Notes: a model not told the origin generated them from the sequence alone. DNA of 33,700 bases from Actinomycetota bacterium (GCA_003132585.1 PKYG01000030.1:1-33700), one strand, 5' to 3'; positions 7,255 to 14,837 are shown, numbered from the stretch's first letter. Numbers and translations are program-made.

Positions 7255-9104
7255 TGAATTTGCTTCGGCGGTTCCTGCGCCGGGCGATGATCTACGCGCT
7301 GGTTCCGCTTTCTGCATTACCGTTCCTGGCCTACGGCTATGCGCATTTCTACCTGCGCGCAGTCGCGGAAGCTCGCGGCCGATTGTCGCTCCCCGTCCCC
7401 AGCATCGACCTCACGCGGGCTTCGGGCCAGTTCCTGCCCTTGCCCGAGTACCGCGACGCTGTGCCTGTTCTCCTGTACCACGGCATCAGCGAGGGTGACA
7501 CCAGGAACCCCTACTCGGTCAGTCAGACACTCTTCACCCAGCAGATGGCGATGCTGTACGGGGCGGGCTTTCACACGATTTCCGCCGCTCAGTTCAGCCG
7601 CTTTCTCGCGGGTGATTCCAACGGTCTACCGAGTCGGCCGATCCTGATCACCTTCGATGATGGTCGTCTCGATTCGTACCGCGGCGCGGACCAGGTGTTC
7701 GCGCGCTATCGCTTCAGGGCGACCATGTTTGTGATCGCAGGATTCACCGACAACGGGTTCTACTTGCATTGGAACGAACTGGCGAAGATGGCTAAGAGTG
7801 GACGCTGGGATATCCAGCTCCATGCCGGCATGGGCCACTCTCTCGTCCGTTACGACAACCGTGGCGACAAAGGTCCCTTTTATGCCTTCAGGGAGTGGAA
7901 TGGAGGCCGTCTTGAGTCGTTCGATGCGTACAAACGCCGTGTAATCAGCGACCTGCTCAACGGCGAATCTCAACTTCGGACGCATGTGCTCTCGTACAAG
8001 CCTCTCGCTTTTGCGGTCCCCTATAGCAATTACGGTCAGAACGAAAGCAACGACGGCAGGATTGCTCCCTGGCTCGACAAGTACCTGGTCTCGAGGTACG
8101 GCGCCGTCCTCGTGCAGAATCACGACTCTTACACCCGCCCCGAGAGCGACCACGGCACGCTGCAGCGAATCGAAGTGCACAACACAACGTCGGTGGGCGA
8201 CCTTTACCGGAGACTCGTCGGCTCTTTCAGAAGTCCTTTGCCTGCGGGGCGGGAGAGCATGTACGCGAGCGTGAACGCGGGATCCTTTGCGGTTGCCAAT
8301 GATCTCCTGCGAAACGTGTGGCCGGAGCGCGGTCATCCTCCGCTCCGCCTCAAATGGCCAATCTCCTGGAAGCCGGGCGACGATGACCCCAACAACGATT
8401 CCTACTGGCGATTCCAGTTCTACAGTCTGCAGCCGACGTCGAACCTCCTCTGGGCTTATGAGGTGACTCGCAAGCCGACGTATCTCGCACGCCTCATCGC
8501 AATACTCCGCTCCTACGTGGCCTATGACCGCTTGCGCCCTTACGACCGGGCGACGTTCGACAATGCTCATCAAGCGGCATATCGCGCGATGGTCCTCACG
8601 AACACCTATGTCAAGTTGCGAGCGTTGCGAGCCATGCCCGCTGATCTTGAGAAAAGCCTGTACGAGTCGATTTCGAAACTCGGCTCAGCGTTGGCTCTCT
8701 CCGACCGCGATCACTGGGAGTGGTGGGCCAACCACGGCTTCAATGAGGCAGCGGGACTGCTGCTGATCGCCGACAACTTCCCGAAAATGCCGCGCGCGGC
8801 CGCCTGGCGAAGGCTGGCTGTCCAGCGCCTGGCCTTCATGCTCCGCACGAACGTTGACGCTAACGGCGTCGATATCGAGAACTCGCCCTACTACCGCTAC
8901 TACGTGTTGGGTTTGATTAGCCAGATTGCGCGATGGGGGAAGGCCCACGGCGAGCCCGCGCTCGGCCGCATGTACGCTCATGCCGAGAAACGAATGCTCG
9001 CGTACGCTGCGGAGGTCGTACAGCCCGACGGGCGCCTGCCGATGCTCGGCCCACGGGGCCTTCGCGCGTCTCCGCCATGGACTCGACCGTTTACGGTCCC
9101 ATGA
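7254..9104 (+). pseudogene. Polysaccharide deacetylase with heparinase/alginate-lyase-like C-domain, 3' end frameshifted
   Basis: GTG at 7254 overlaps the stop of the upstream synthase (TAGTG), so the two are translationally coupled. After a signal-anchor helix (residues 10-30) comes a NodB-type deacetylase domain: VLLYHGIS (73-80), LITFDDGRLDSY (131-142, with the TFDDG metal/catalytic motif), FRATMFVIAGF, and QLHAGMGHS. From about residue 380 the sequence resembles the alpha-toroid of heparinase II/III-type lyases (WAYEVTRKPTYLA, HWEWWANHGFNEAAGLLL, NSPYYRYYVLG). The frame ends early at 9104. A second frame continues the family pattern to 9259 (AMDSTVYGPMMTENAEFAFV), which shows a frameshift near 9045-9060. 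The C-terminal beta-sandwich is missing. The deacetylase half could still work. Together with the GT2 gene this suggests export and trimming of an amino-sugar exopolysaccharide. Confidence 0.7.
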
Positions 9105-9293
9105 TGACAGAGAATGCCGAGTTCGCGTTCGTGTATTCCAAGGGATTGTTGGGGAGAGCGCCACCCGCTGGAGTCACGCTCTTCCCGTCTTCAGACCGGA
9201 CCGCTGGCAATCCGTGCGATGCGCGCCAGAGTGAGCACACCCTCTGTCTGGCGGAGTGATTGATAGGCGGCAGCATTGCGCTGGGGAGCTGTC

Positions 9294-9322
9294 TTGTCCC
9301 ACTCGGACGGGACATGTATGGT
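9294..9322 (+). promoter_or_regulatory. Candidate sigma-70 promoter for the sucrose-phosphate synthase gene
   Basis: TTGTCC at 9294-9299 and TATGGT at 9317-9322 are separated by exactly 17 bp. They lie about 40 bp upstream of the GTG start at 9361, after the decayed end of the preceding gene. Both boxes are close to the housekeeping consensus. This is inferred from sequence only. Confidence 0.5.
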
Positions 9323-9360
9323 AAAATCAACGTTACGCTCGGCGAGCCAAGCGGATCCTC

Positions 9361-11538
9361 GTGACCAGCGAGCGTCTCCCCATGAACAGGGACCCCCTCT
9401 ACATCCTCCTCATCAGCGTGCATGGCCTCATCCGTGGTCACGACTTGGAGCTGGGCCGTGACGCCGATACTGGTGGCCAGACGACATACGTCGTCGAGCT
9501 GGCACGAGCTCTGGCCCGCCACAGTGATGTCGAACAGGTCGATCTGCTGACTCGCCTGATCGACGACCCGGCCGTGGCGGAGGACTATGCACTGGCGGAA
9601 GAGTCGCTGGGGGAACGCGTTCGCATCCTCCGCGTGCCCTTCGGACCTTCACGCAGATACGTGCGCAAGGAGCTCTTGTGGCCGCATCTCGATCAAATGG
9701 TCGACCGCTGCCTCCAGCTGCTACGTCAGCAAGACCGTCTCCCCGGCTTGATCCACAGCCACTACGCGGACGCAGGCTATGTCGGCCAGCAGCTTTCCCT
9801 GTTGCTCGGTGTCCCCCAGGTCCACACCAGCCACTCACTCGGTCGCGCCAAGCGTGATCGGCTGCTCGCGAGCGGACGCAAGGAGCAGGACATCGAGCGG
9901 CAGTTCAGTCTCTCCCGCCGCATCAGGGTCGAGGAAGGCGTGCTGAGACATGCCTCGCTCGTGATCGCCAGCACTCACGAGGAGGTCGAGGAGCAGTACG
10001 GTCTGTACCACGCTCATCAGCCGAAGCGGAGCATGGTCATTCCTCCCGGCAGCGACACCTCCAGATTCTCTCCACCCGGGCGGCGCAAGATCAAAGCGGA
10101 GACGCTGGGGATGGTGGATCGCTTCCTGTCGGAACCGAACAAGCCGCTCATCCTCAGCATCGCCAGGCCCGTAGAGGGCAAGAACCTCAAGGGTTTGATG
10201 GACGCCTACGGCACCGACCGTGCCCTGCAGGACATGGCGAACCTGGCGATCGTGGCGGGCAACAGGGACGACATTCGAGACCTGGACGCCGCGCAGCAGA
10301 GGATCCTGCACGACCTCCTGATGGACGTCGACCGCTACGACGTCTGGGGTAAAGTGGCCCTGCCGAAGCGGCACTCGGTCGAGGATGTGCCGGAGCTCTA
10401 CCGGCTGGCGGCTCGCCGCCGCGGCGTGTTCGTCAACCCTGCCCTGATCGAGCTCTTCGGCCTCACCTTGATCGAGGCCGCCGCCAGCGGCCTGCCGGTC
10501 GTCTCGACCGAGAACGGAGGCCCTCGCGACATCATGGCCAACTGCCGTAACGGTCTGCTGGTGGACCCTCAAGACCCACTCGCTCTGAGCGCGGCATTGA
10601 AGGTTGCTCTCTGTGACAGGGAACAGTGGCGGAGATGGTCGAAGAACGGCGTCGCCGGCGTGCGGCGCGAGTACAGCTGGGACGCGCACGTGGCGAAGTA
10701 CGTCAGGGGCGTGCGCCGCGTCCTCTACCGCAACCGCAAGCGCCTGCGCCGTCAGCTCGCGTCAGATCTTCGCGGCGACCACTCCTCCTTGGCCTTCGTG
10801 CAGCGGCTCCTCATCAGCGACATCGACAACACGCTGGTAGGCGACAGGGAGGGTCTCCAAGAACTACTCGCCTGGCTCCGGGAGCGTACTGGCGTCGTCG
10901 GTTTTGGTGTCGCCACGGGCCGCTCTCTCGAGAGCGCGCGCAGGCAGCTGCGGAACTGGCGCGTCCCGATGCCGGAGGTGCTCATTACGTCAGTAGGCAC
11001 CGAGATCAACTACGGCCGCAAGCTGATCCCCGACACGGGATGGGCCAATCACATCCGCGACCTCTGGCGCCGGGATGCCTTGGTGGAGCTCCTCGCCGAG
11101 GTGCCGGGCCTGCGCCCACAGGAAGCCGAGAATCAGCGCGAGTTCAAGCTGAGTTACTACGTCGCGATCGAGGATATGCCCCCGCTGAAGACCATGTACC
11201 GGCTGTTGCATGAGCGAAGACTGCGTGGAAGGCTCGTTCTCAGCAGGCAGGAGACTCTGGATGTGCTCCCCATCCGCGCATCCAAAGGCCATGCCGTCCG
11301 CTATCTCGCATACAAATGGGGCCTGCCGCTCTGCAACTTCCTGGTGGCAGGCGATTCAGGCAATGACATAGAGATGCTGAAGGGCGACACCCTGGCCGTA
11401 GTCGTTGGCAATCACAGCCCCGAGCTCGAGTCGCTGCGCGACCTGGAGAACGTCTACTTCGCCGAAGCCCGCTACGCGTCGGGTATCCTCGAAGGACTTG
11501 AGCATTACGGCTTCGAACGGGTTGCTTCGGAACCGTAG
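9361..11538 (+). CDS. sps: Bifunctional sucrose-phosphate synthase / sucrose-phosphatase
   Basis: This 725-residue protein joins a GT4 sucrose-phosphate synthase (about 12-455) to a HAD-type sucrose-phosphate phosphatase (about 478-725), the layout seen in cyanobacterial-type enzymes. Synthase motifs include LISVHGLIRG, DTGGQTTYVVELA, HSHYADAGYVG, VHTSHSLGRAK, IPPGSDTSRF, and the donor-site NPALIELFGLTLIEAAASG with its two glutamates. The phosphatase has LISDIDNTLVGD (DxD nucleophile pair near 485), ATGRSLESA, RASKGHAVRYL, and AGDSGNDIEML. It would make sucrose-6-phosphate from UDP-glucose and fructose-6-phosphate and then release sucrose, a compatible solute, in the cytosol. The GTG start at 9361 has a weak ribosome-binding site; ATG at 9382 is an alternative. 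The gene appears intact, and no sucrose-utilisation neighbours are seen. Confidence 0.92.
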   Translation: MTSERLPMNRDPLYILLISVHGLIRGHDLELGRDADTGGQTTYVVELARALARHSDVEQVDLLTRLIDDPAVAEDYALAEESLGERVRILRVPFGPSRRYVRKELLWPHLDQMVDRCLQLLRQQDRLPGLIHSHYADAGYVGQQLSLLLGVPQVHTSHSLGRAKRDRLLASGRKEQDIERQFSLSRRIRVEEGVLRHASLVIASTHEEVEEQYGLYHAHQPKRSMVIPPGSDTSRFSPPGRRKIKAETLGMVDRFLSEPNKPLILSIARPVEGKNLKGLMDAYGTDRALQDMANLAIVAGNRDDIRDLDAAQQRILHDLLMDVDRYDVWGKVALPKRHSVEDVPELYRLAARRRGVFVNPALIELFGLTLIEAAASGLPVVSTENGGPRDIMANCRNGLLVDPQDPLALSAALKVALCDREQWRRWSKNGVAGVRREYSWDAHVAKYVRGVRRVLYRNRKRLRRQLASDLRGDHSSLAFVQRLLISDIDNTLVGDREGLQELLAWLRERTGVVGFGVATGRSLESARRQLRNWRVPMPEVLITSVGTEINYGRKLIPDTGWANHIRDLWRRDALVELLAEVPGLRPQEAENQREFKLSYYVAIEDMPPLKTMYRLLHERRLRGRLVLSRQETLDVLPIRASKGHAVRYLAYKWGLPLCNFLVAGDSGNDIEMLKGDTLAVVVGNHSPELESLRDLENVYFAEARYASGILEGLEHYGFERVASEP

Positions 11539-11631
11539 CGATCGGGGTGGTCGGCCCCCATCTTCAGTACAGCCCTGAGTGGCCGAGCCTCCGTGTGTCG
11601 GTCATCGTAGTCAAGTGACTTGACCTGACCT

Positions 11632-11668
11632 TGACCTGCCCCCGTTCGTCGGTCCACTTCCTATGTTA
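11632..11668. repeat. IS3-type left-end fragment
   Basis: TGACCTGCCCCCGTTCGTCG followed by GTCCACTTCCTATGTTAG matches the left end of the element at 24-60 (CATTGGTCCACTTC, TTATGTTAG) and pairs with the inverted right-end copy at 18388-18415. No transposase of that element remains between them. It marks the left border of the accessory island. Confidence 0.55.
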
Positions 11669-11738
11669 GCTTGTGCTCGTGGCCCGAGTCAGTGACGGCG
11701 GCCACCATGCCGCACAATACGCCTGGATGCTGTTTGAG

Positions 11739-12080
11739 TGAACCGCCCCGGGTTCAGTGGAGGCTCATTTGCTTGAGTGCTTCCTGCTCCCTCAGAGCAG
11801 CCTGACGATAGTACTCCTGCTCGAGCTCTGCCGGTGGGATGTTGCCGATGGGCTCGAGCAGGCGGCGGTGGTTGAACCAATCGACCCACTCGAGGGTCGC
11901 GTACTCGACGCCATCGAGGTTCTTCCAGGGACCCTGACCGCGGATCAGCTCGGTCTTGTAGAGGCCGATGACCGACTCGGCCCGGGGCGTTGTCGTAGGA
12001 ATCGCCGCGTGAGCCGACGGAGGTGACGGCGCCGGCCTCGGACAGGCGCTCGGTGTAGCGGATGGAGCGGTTGTGTACGA
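11739..12080 (-). pseudogene. IS3-family transposase OrfB C-terminal fragment, frameshifted
   Basis: A terminal repeat beginning TGAACCGCCCCGGGTT lies at 11739. On the minus strand the region upstream encodes the tail of an IS3 transposase: SIRYTERLSEAGAVTSVG, GDSYDNA, then after a one-base frame change near 11985 AESVIGLYKTELIRG, WVDWFNHRRLLEPIGNIPPA and a TGA at 11756-11754. The break falls exactly at the NALAES motif that holds the catalytic Glu. Everything upstream of about 12080 (orfA and the two catalytic Asp residues) is missing. It differs from the complete IS3 copy at 3653-4925, so it is a second, older element. Confidence 0.8.
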
Positions 12081-12240
12081 CGGCGGGTAGCGAACAGGCT
12101 CACGGATCGGGCACAGCTCGGACTCTGAGGCGGCGCCTCAAGACGCCCGGGCGACTCTTCGGCGCTCTACCTGCCGGCGGTGTGACAACGGCGTTTCTTC
12201 TGTCGTCGGATCCGTGTAGGATCGCCGCATACCCGTCAAC

Positions 12241-12279
12241 GCAGCGGCCGCCTCCCCACTCACCCCCGGCGGCCGCTGC
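12241..12279. terminator. Strong GC hairpin, possible terminator or leader structure
   Basis: A perfect 12-bp stem (GCAGCGGCCGCC at 12241-12252, GGCGGCCGCTGC at 12268-12279) has a 15-nt loop. It extends to CAACGC/GCGTTG with a 2-nt bulge. No U-tract follows, so intrinsic termination is unsure. It lies about 85 bp upstream of the micro-gene at 12363. The interval 12081-12240 shows no gene. Confidence 0.45.
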
Positions 12280-12362
12280 GCGTTGCGGCCAGCGCGGCCC
12301 TTCCATTCCGTACGCGCGTGGGCTCAGGGTCGCGCTTCTGCTCAAGAGGGAGAGAGATTACG

Positions 12363-12458
12363 ATGAGAGACTACCGCGTCGGCGCTACGGTCCTATTTGT
12401 TGTTGGGTACGCGACGGTCATTCTCGCGTTAGCAATTGCAGCACTCAGCCACGGATAA
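12363..12458 (+). CDS. 31-residue single-pass membrane peptide, unknown
   Basis: ATG at 12363 follows GAGGGAGAG. The product starts MRDYRVGATVLFVVGYATV and continues as one hydrophobic helix ending AALSHG, then TAA. It consists of a charged head plus one membrane span, as in many small inner-membrane proteins. A second micro-gene starts 10 bp later with its own ribosome-binding site, so the two form a mini-operon ahead of the CRISPR-like array. No homologue is recognised. The good ribosome-binding site and coherent helix support a real gene. Confidence 0.5.
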   Translation: MRDYRVGATVLFVVGYATVILALAIAALSHG

Positions 12459-12467
12459 GGAGTTGTC

Positions 12468-12584
12468 ATGCAGACCACCATAGTCCAACATACGGTGCAC
12501 CCGTACGGGTGCCTACTTCGCGCCGAACTGGCGCTCGGGCGCTGCGGGCGCGGAGCGACGGACAGCGTTTCTGACACGTACTGA
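12468..12584 (+). CDS. 38-residue peptide, unknown
   Basis: ATG at 12468 is preceded by AAGGAG with 6-nt spacing, an excellent ribosome-binding site that overlaps the TAA region of the upstream micro-gene. The product begins MQTTIVQHTVHPYGCLLRAE, has two cysteines, and ends SVSDTY. It stops at TGA 12582-12584, only 13 bp before the first repeat of the array. Composition is mixed, with no membrane span. No family is recognised. It may be an accessory peptide or a leader peptide that is translated across the array's upstream region. Confidence 0.45.
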   Translation: MQTTIVQHTVHPYGCLLRAELALGRCGRGATDSVSDTY

Positions 12585-12597
12585 CGAATCAGCCGGA

Positions 12598-12870
12598 ACT
12601 TTGGCCCTCGCGCGCGTGGAGCGGCGTCTGTCGGTCGGGCAAATGTGACACCGTGTCACCTTTGGCCCTCGCGCGCGTGGAGCGGCGGGCACGCCTAACT
12701 CTCTGCGAGGTCTATGCTGCCTTTGGCCCTCGCGCGCGTGGAGCGGCGTGCTCGATGACGGCGTGCAGGACCTGCATCGACCTTTGGCCCTCGCGCGCGT
12801 GCCGCGGCGGTGCTCGTCGTCATCGGCGACGATGCACAGGCCCTTTGGCCCTCGCGCGCGTGGCGCGGCG
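12598..12870. CRISPR. Five-repeat CRISPR-like array, 29-nt repeats and 32-nt spacers
   Basis: Repeats start at 12598, 12659, 12720, 12781 and 12842, an exact 61-bp period. Each is 29 nt and shares CCTTTGGCCCTCGCGCGCGT followed by GGAGCGGCG. All four spacers are exactly 32 nt and unrelated to one another. The 29/32 geometry is that of type I-E arrays, and the repeat has the GC-rich inner palindrome expected of them (CC-T-CGCG / CGCG-T-GG). Copies 2 and 3 are identical, copy 1 differs at one base, copy 4 at two and copy 5 at one. Transcription direction is ambiguous: the palindrome and the T-rich end suggest minus-strand crRNA, whereas the degenerate repeats at the right suggest that the trailer is on the right. 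No cas gene is visible in the window. Confidence 0.8.
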
Positions 12871-12896
12871 CGACGCCGAGGCCGCTACAGGTCGTT

Positions 12897-13070
12897 ATGA
12901 GTCATCCCCAGGCACGCCTGCAGGCTCGAATCGAAACCCACTCAGACCCACCGGCCACGCTCAGGAACTACGGCCGCACATACCCGATGTTGGCAGATGT
13001 GTTGGCAGCGAGGGGGGCCCATGACGCGCACGACCTAGCGATTCGTTCACGACGAGATGAAGGGACGTGA
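12897..13070 (+). CDS. 57-residue basic protein, unknown
   Basis: ATG at 12897 follows AGGTCGTT. The product begins MSHPQARLQARIETHSDPPA and ends HDLAIRSRRDEGT. It starts 26 bp after the last CRISPR-like repeat and ends 4 bp before the next start at 13075, which fits an operon with that gene. The C-terminal part (YPMLADVLAARGAHDAHDLA) looks helical. No family is recognised. The frame is open further upstream through the array, but that extension would translate repeats and is unlikely. Confidence 0.4.
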   Translation: MSHPQARLQARIETHSDPPATLRNYGRTYPMLADVLAARGAHDAHDLAIRSRRDEGT

Positions 13071-13074
13071 CCAC

Positions 13075-13257
13075 ATGAACCTACAGGACGCAATAGACGA
13101 TCTCCACACCCTCACCACGAAGGTCTCCAACGGTGACTTCGACGGTGCCCCGATAAACGAACTCGAGGAGCTGAGGGATACATTCCGGGAGTTGATTGCC
13201 GTGATCGACAAGAACTTTGACGAGATGATCCAGGCAGACGAGACGCGCCAGGACTAG
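13075..13257 (+). CDS. 60-residue acidic helical protein, unknown
   Basis: ATG at 13075 has AAGGGA 9-14 nt upstream. The product begins MNLQDAIDDLHTLTTKVSNG, is strongly acidic and probably two-helical (INELEELRDTFRELIAVIDK), and ends IQADETRQD. Small acidic helical proteins of this kind occur in phages and plasmids, sometimes as DNA mimics or accessory factors, but nothing here proves a role. It is the last gene of a short cluster closed by the hairpin at 13282-13309. Confidence 0.6.
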   Translation: MNLQDAIDDLHTLTTKVSNGDFDGAPINELEELRDTFRELIAVIDKNFDEMIQADETRQD

Positions 13258-13281
13258 TCCGCTACTGACTCACTAGAGAAA

Positions 13282-13309
13282 GGGGCCGCCGATGACGCAC
13301 GGCGGCCCC
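13282..13309 (+). terminator. GC-rich hairpin terminator without U-tract
   Basis: GGGGCCGCCG (13282-13291) pairs perfectly with CGGCGGCCCC (13300-13309) around an 8-nt loop, 24 bp after the stop of the acidic small gene. There is no T-run, as is common in high-GC actinobacteria. Confidence 0.6.
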
Positions 13310-13368
13310 GCGATTCCGCACACGACAAGGGGTCTTGTGTTAGTGCCGCCAGAGTGCTAGACCTTGCA

Positions 13369-13477
13369 CTGTCAGGCAGCGCTAGGAGAGGACAATTGAC
13401 TCCCGGCACCCCTTCAGGACTAGCTGGTCAGCAGCGTATACTGCCCGTGGTCGGTTCGCCATGGCGCTGCCTGACAG
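13369..13477 (+). promoter_or_regulatory. Perfect 14-bp inverted repeat flanking a TATACT promoter box
   Basis: CTGTCAGGCAGCGC at 13369-13382 and its exact complement GCGCTGCCTGACAG at 13464-13477 face each other across 81 bp. Between them lies a good -10 box, TATACT (13437-13442), with TTCAGG 18 bp upstream as a possible -35. Transcription would start between the arms and run into the three-gene operon from 13547. The right arm would be in the 5' leader. The arms could be a looping operator, or remnants of a mobile element's ends. Confidence 0.5.
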
Positions 13478-13546
13478 CTTCGTCCTCTAGCGGACCGGCC
13501 CCTCTTCTCTAGCTGCTCCGGCTTCACCAGGACAAGGGGAGAAACC

Positions 13547-13987
13547 ATGTCACAGTACAGCTACGATCTCACACGATGGACACCCGACCAGCCGCCCTAT
13601 GCCTCGTGGGAGATCACCGCACCGACCACGCGGCGCCTCATCTTCGGGTACATGACGATGAGGCAGGCGGAGGGCTGCGTGGGCGCCGGAAGGCGTCTGA
13701 CGCTCACTGCCGACAACCGCGGCGACAACTGCGTCGTGATCCTCTTCGATACCGACGAAGAGTGCCGGGCCATGAACGTTGACCCCGGATTCCAGCACCG
13801 GATCGAGCACTGGAACACTAACCGGCCGCGCTATGGCAGTTGGGGTTGGTACTTCGGCGAAGTGGCGCTCTGTCGCTACATCTTCGAATGGGCCGGCTGG
13901 ACGCCGACGGCGAAAGAGGCGCGGCTCATGGACGCACTCGAGGCCTACGGCAAGCGGGCGCCGGCGCGGTACGTGACGGCGGCCTAG
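13547..13987 (+). CDS. 146-residue protein of unknown function, paralogue of the next gene
   Basis: ATG at 13547 has a strong ribosome-binding site (AAGGGGAG, 5 nt). The protein is rich in Trp and Tyr (DLTRWTPDQPPYASWEI, RPRYGSWGWYFGEVALCRYI) and has no signal peptide or membrane helix. Its C-terminal end, AGWTPTAKEARLMDALEAYG, aligns with the end of the downstream gene (LGWDLTAEEEDLLGAIEAYG), so the two are diverged paralogues with a shared C-terminal helix-turn-helix-like module. It is the first gene of a three-gene operon (13547-14719) that ends with an excisionase-type DNA-binding protein. No known family is recognised; mobile-element cargo is the most likely setting. Confidence 0.75.
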   Translation: MSQYSYDLTRWTPDQPPYASWEITAPTTRRLIFGYMTMRQAEGCVGAGRRLTLTADNRGDNCVVILFDTDEECRAMNVDPGFQHRIEHWNTNRPRYGSWGWYFGEVALCRYIFEWAGWTPTAKEARLMDALEAYGKRAPARYVTAA

Positions 13988-14012
13988 TAAACCTGTCGCG
14001 ACGGGAGGCACT

Positions 14013-14378
14013 ATGACTACGCGAAACAACGATCGCCCAGGCGGCATTCTTGCGCCGAACACCCTGCGATTCACGGTGGGGTACGCGAACCACGGCCCGC
14101 GGATGGCCCTCGCCCAATGCCAGTTCACGGGCCGCGAGCCGCGCAACTGCCTCTTCTTCCACGAAGACTACTACCGGCTTCAGGCGACCTTCGATGCGGC
14201 GTCGAGCGGCCAAGAGGATGCTCGGCTCGGCAGTCGCCGGCGCTACCGTCAAGAGGCCGCGATCGCACGTGCAACGATCGCTCAGCTCGGTTGGGATCTA
14301 ACCGCCGAGGAAGAGGACCTGCTAGGGGCGATCGAGGCATACGGCAGGGAGCACGCCGCGGAAAGGGCCGCCGCATGA
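14013..14378 (+). CDS. 121-residue protein of unknown function, paralogue of the previous gene
   Basis: ATG at 14013 follows GGGAGGCACT, 25 bp after the previous stop. The product has TLRFTVGYANHGPRMALAQC and RNCLFFHEDYYRLQATFDA in the first half and a charged, helical second half with SRRRYRQEAAIARATIAQ. It ends with the conserved GWxxTAxExxLxxAIEAYGR element shared with the upstream paralogue. The stop overlaps the start of the next gene (ATGA, 14375-14378), so the two are translationally coupled. No family is recognised. Confidence 0.75.
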   Translation: MTTRNNDRPGGILAPNTLRFTVGYANHGPRMALAQCQFTGREPRNCLFFHEDYYRLQATFDAASSGQEDARLGSRRRYRQEAAIARATIAQLGWDLTAEEEDLLGAIEAYGREHAAERAAA

Positions 14379-14719
14379 AGGTACCCGAGCAGGGCGACCT
14401 CATCGATCCCGTGCGCAAGTCGCAGATCGCGGAGTTGCTCGGCCTTGCCGTCTCCACCGTGTACGACTCCCTTCGCCAGTTCGATGCGCTTCGTGTCCGT
14501 TGGGAGGTGTCCGACTCGCAAGCGGAACGGGACGCGCTCCTTCGCCAGATGGGGCGGCACATTCCCTGCATCCACTTCGGCGGCACCCCACAGGCCAACG
14601 ACACAATCAAGGGCGGCCGCTACGTGGTCCCCCGAGAGGCGTTTCTCCGTTGGTATGCGAGTTGTGGACTCGACGCGGGTGTGCTCGAGCAGATGTACGG
14701 GGGCGACGTCGGGAGTTGA
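14375..14719 (+). CDS. Excisionase-like helix-turn-helix DNA-binding protein
   Basis: This 114-residue protein starts at ATG 14375, overlapping the previous stop. Near the N-terminus KSQIAELLGLAVSTVYDSLR is a MerR/excisionase-type helix-turn-helix. At the other end GGRYVVPREAFLRWYASCG is the wing-plus-helix sequence typical of HTH_17 'excisionase family' DNA-binding proteins. Between them is an insert (residues 45-75, RQMGRHIPCIHFGG) that is longer than in simple excisionases. Such proteins set excision directionality or repress transcription in integrative elements. The operon position suggests a regulator of the two paralogues or of the inverted-repeat promoter. No recombinase is found in the window. 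Confidence 0.65.
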   Translation: MKVPEQGDLIDPVRKSQIAELLGLAVSTVYDSLRQFDALRVRWEVSDSQAERDALLRQMGRHIPCIHFGGTPQANDTIKGGRYVVPREAFLRWYASCGLDAGVLEQMYGGDVGS

Positions 14720-14745
14720 TCGACGCCAGTACGACGAAGCAAACA

Positions 14746-14775
14746 AGGGCCGTCTCTCTTCGGAGTTGCGGCCCT
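14746..14775 (+). terminator. Intrinsic terminator after the three-gene operon
   Basis: AGGGCCG (14746-14752) pairs with CGGCCCT (14769-14775). The outer bases GCAAA upstream and TTTGC downstream extend the stem, and CTTTG follows the stem directly. It begins 26 bp after the stop at 14719. Confidence 0.65.
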
Positions 14776-14837
14776 CTTTGCGTGGTGGGTTGCTCGAACC
14801 GCCACCCTCGCCATCACCCCTTCTGCACCTTAGTGGC

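Noticed and set aside
9835-10689. 284-codon minus-strand frame inside the sucrose-phosphate synthase gene
   Set aside because: It is antisense to a well-supported glycosyltransferase with intact motifs and has no start signal or family pattern of its own.
12653-13024. 123-codon frame running through the repeat array
   Set aside because: It translates the CRISPR-like repeats. The 61-bp period is not a multiple of three, so the repeats fall in different frames, and no ribosome-binding site is present.
13259-13546. Possible small RNA or riboswitch between the micro-genes and the paralogue operon
   Set aside because: The hairpin at 13282 and the inverted repeat are explained as a terminator and a promoter-flanking repeat; I found no known riboswitch core.
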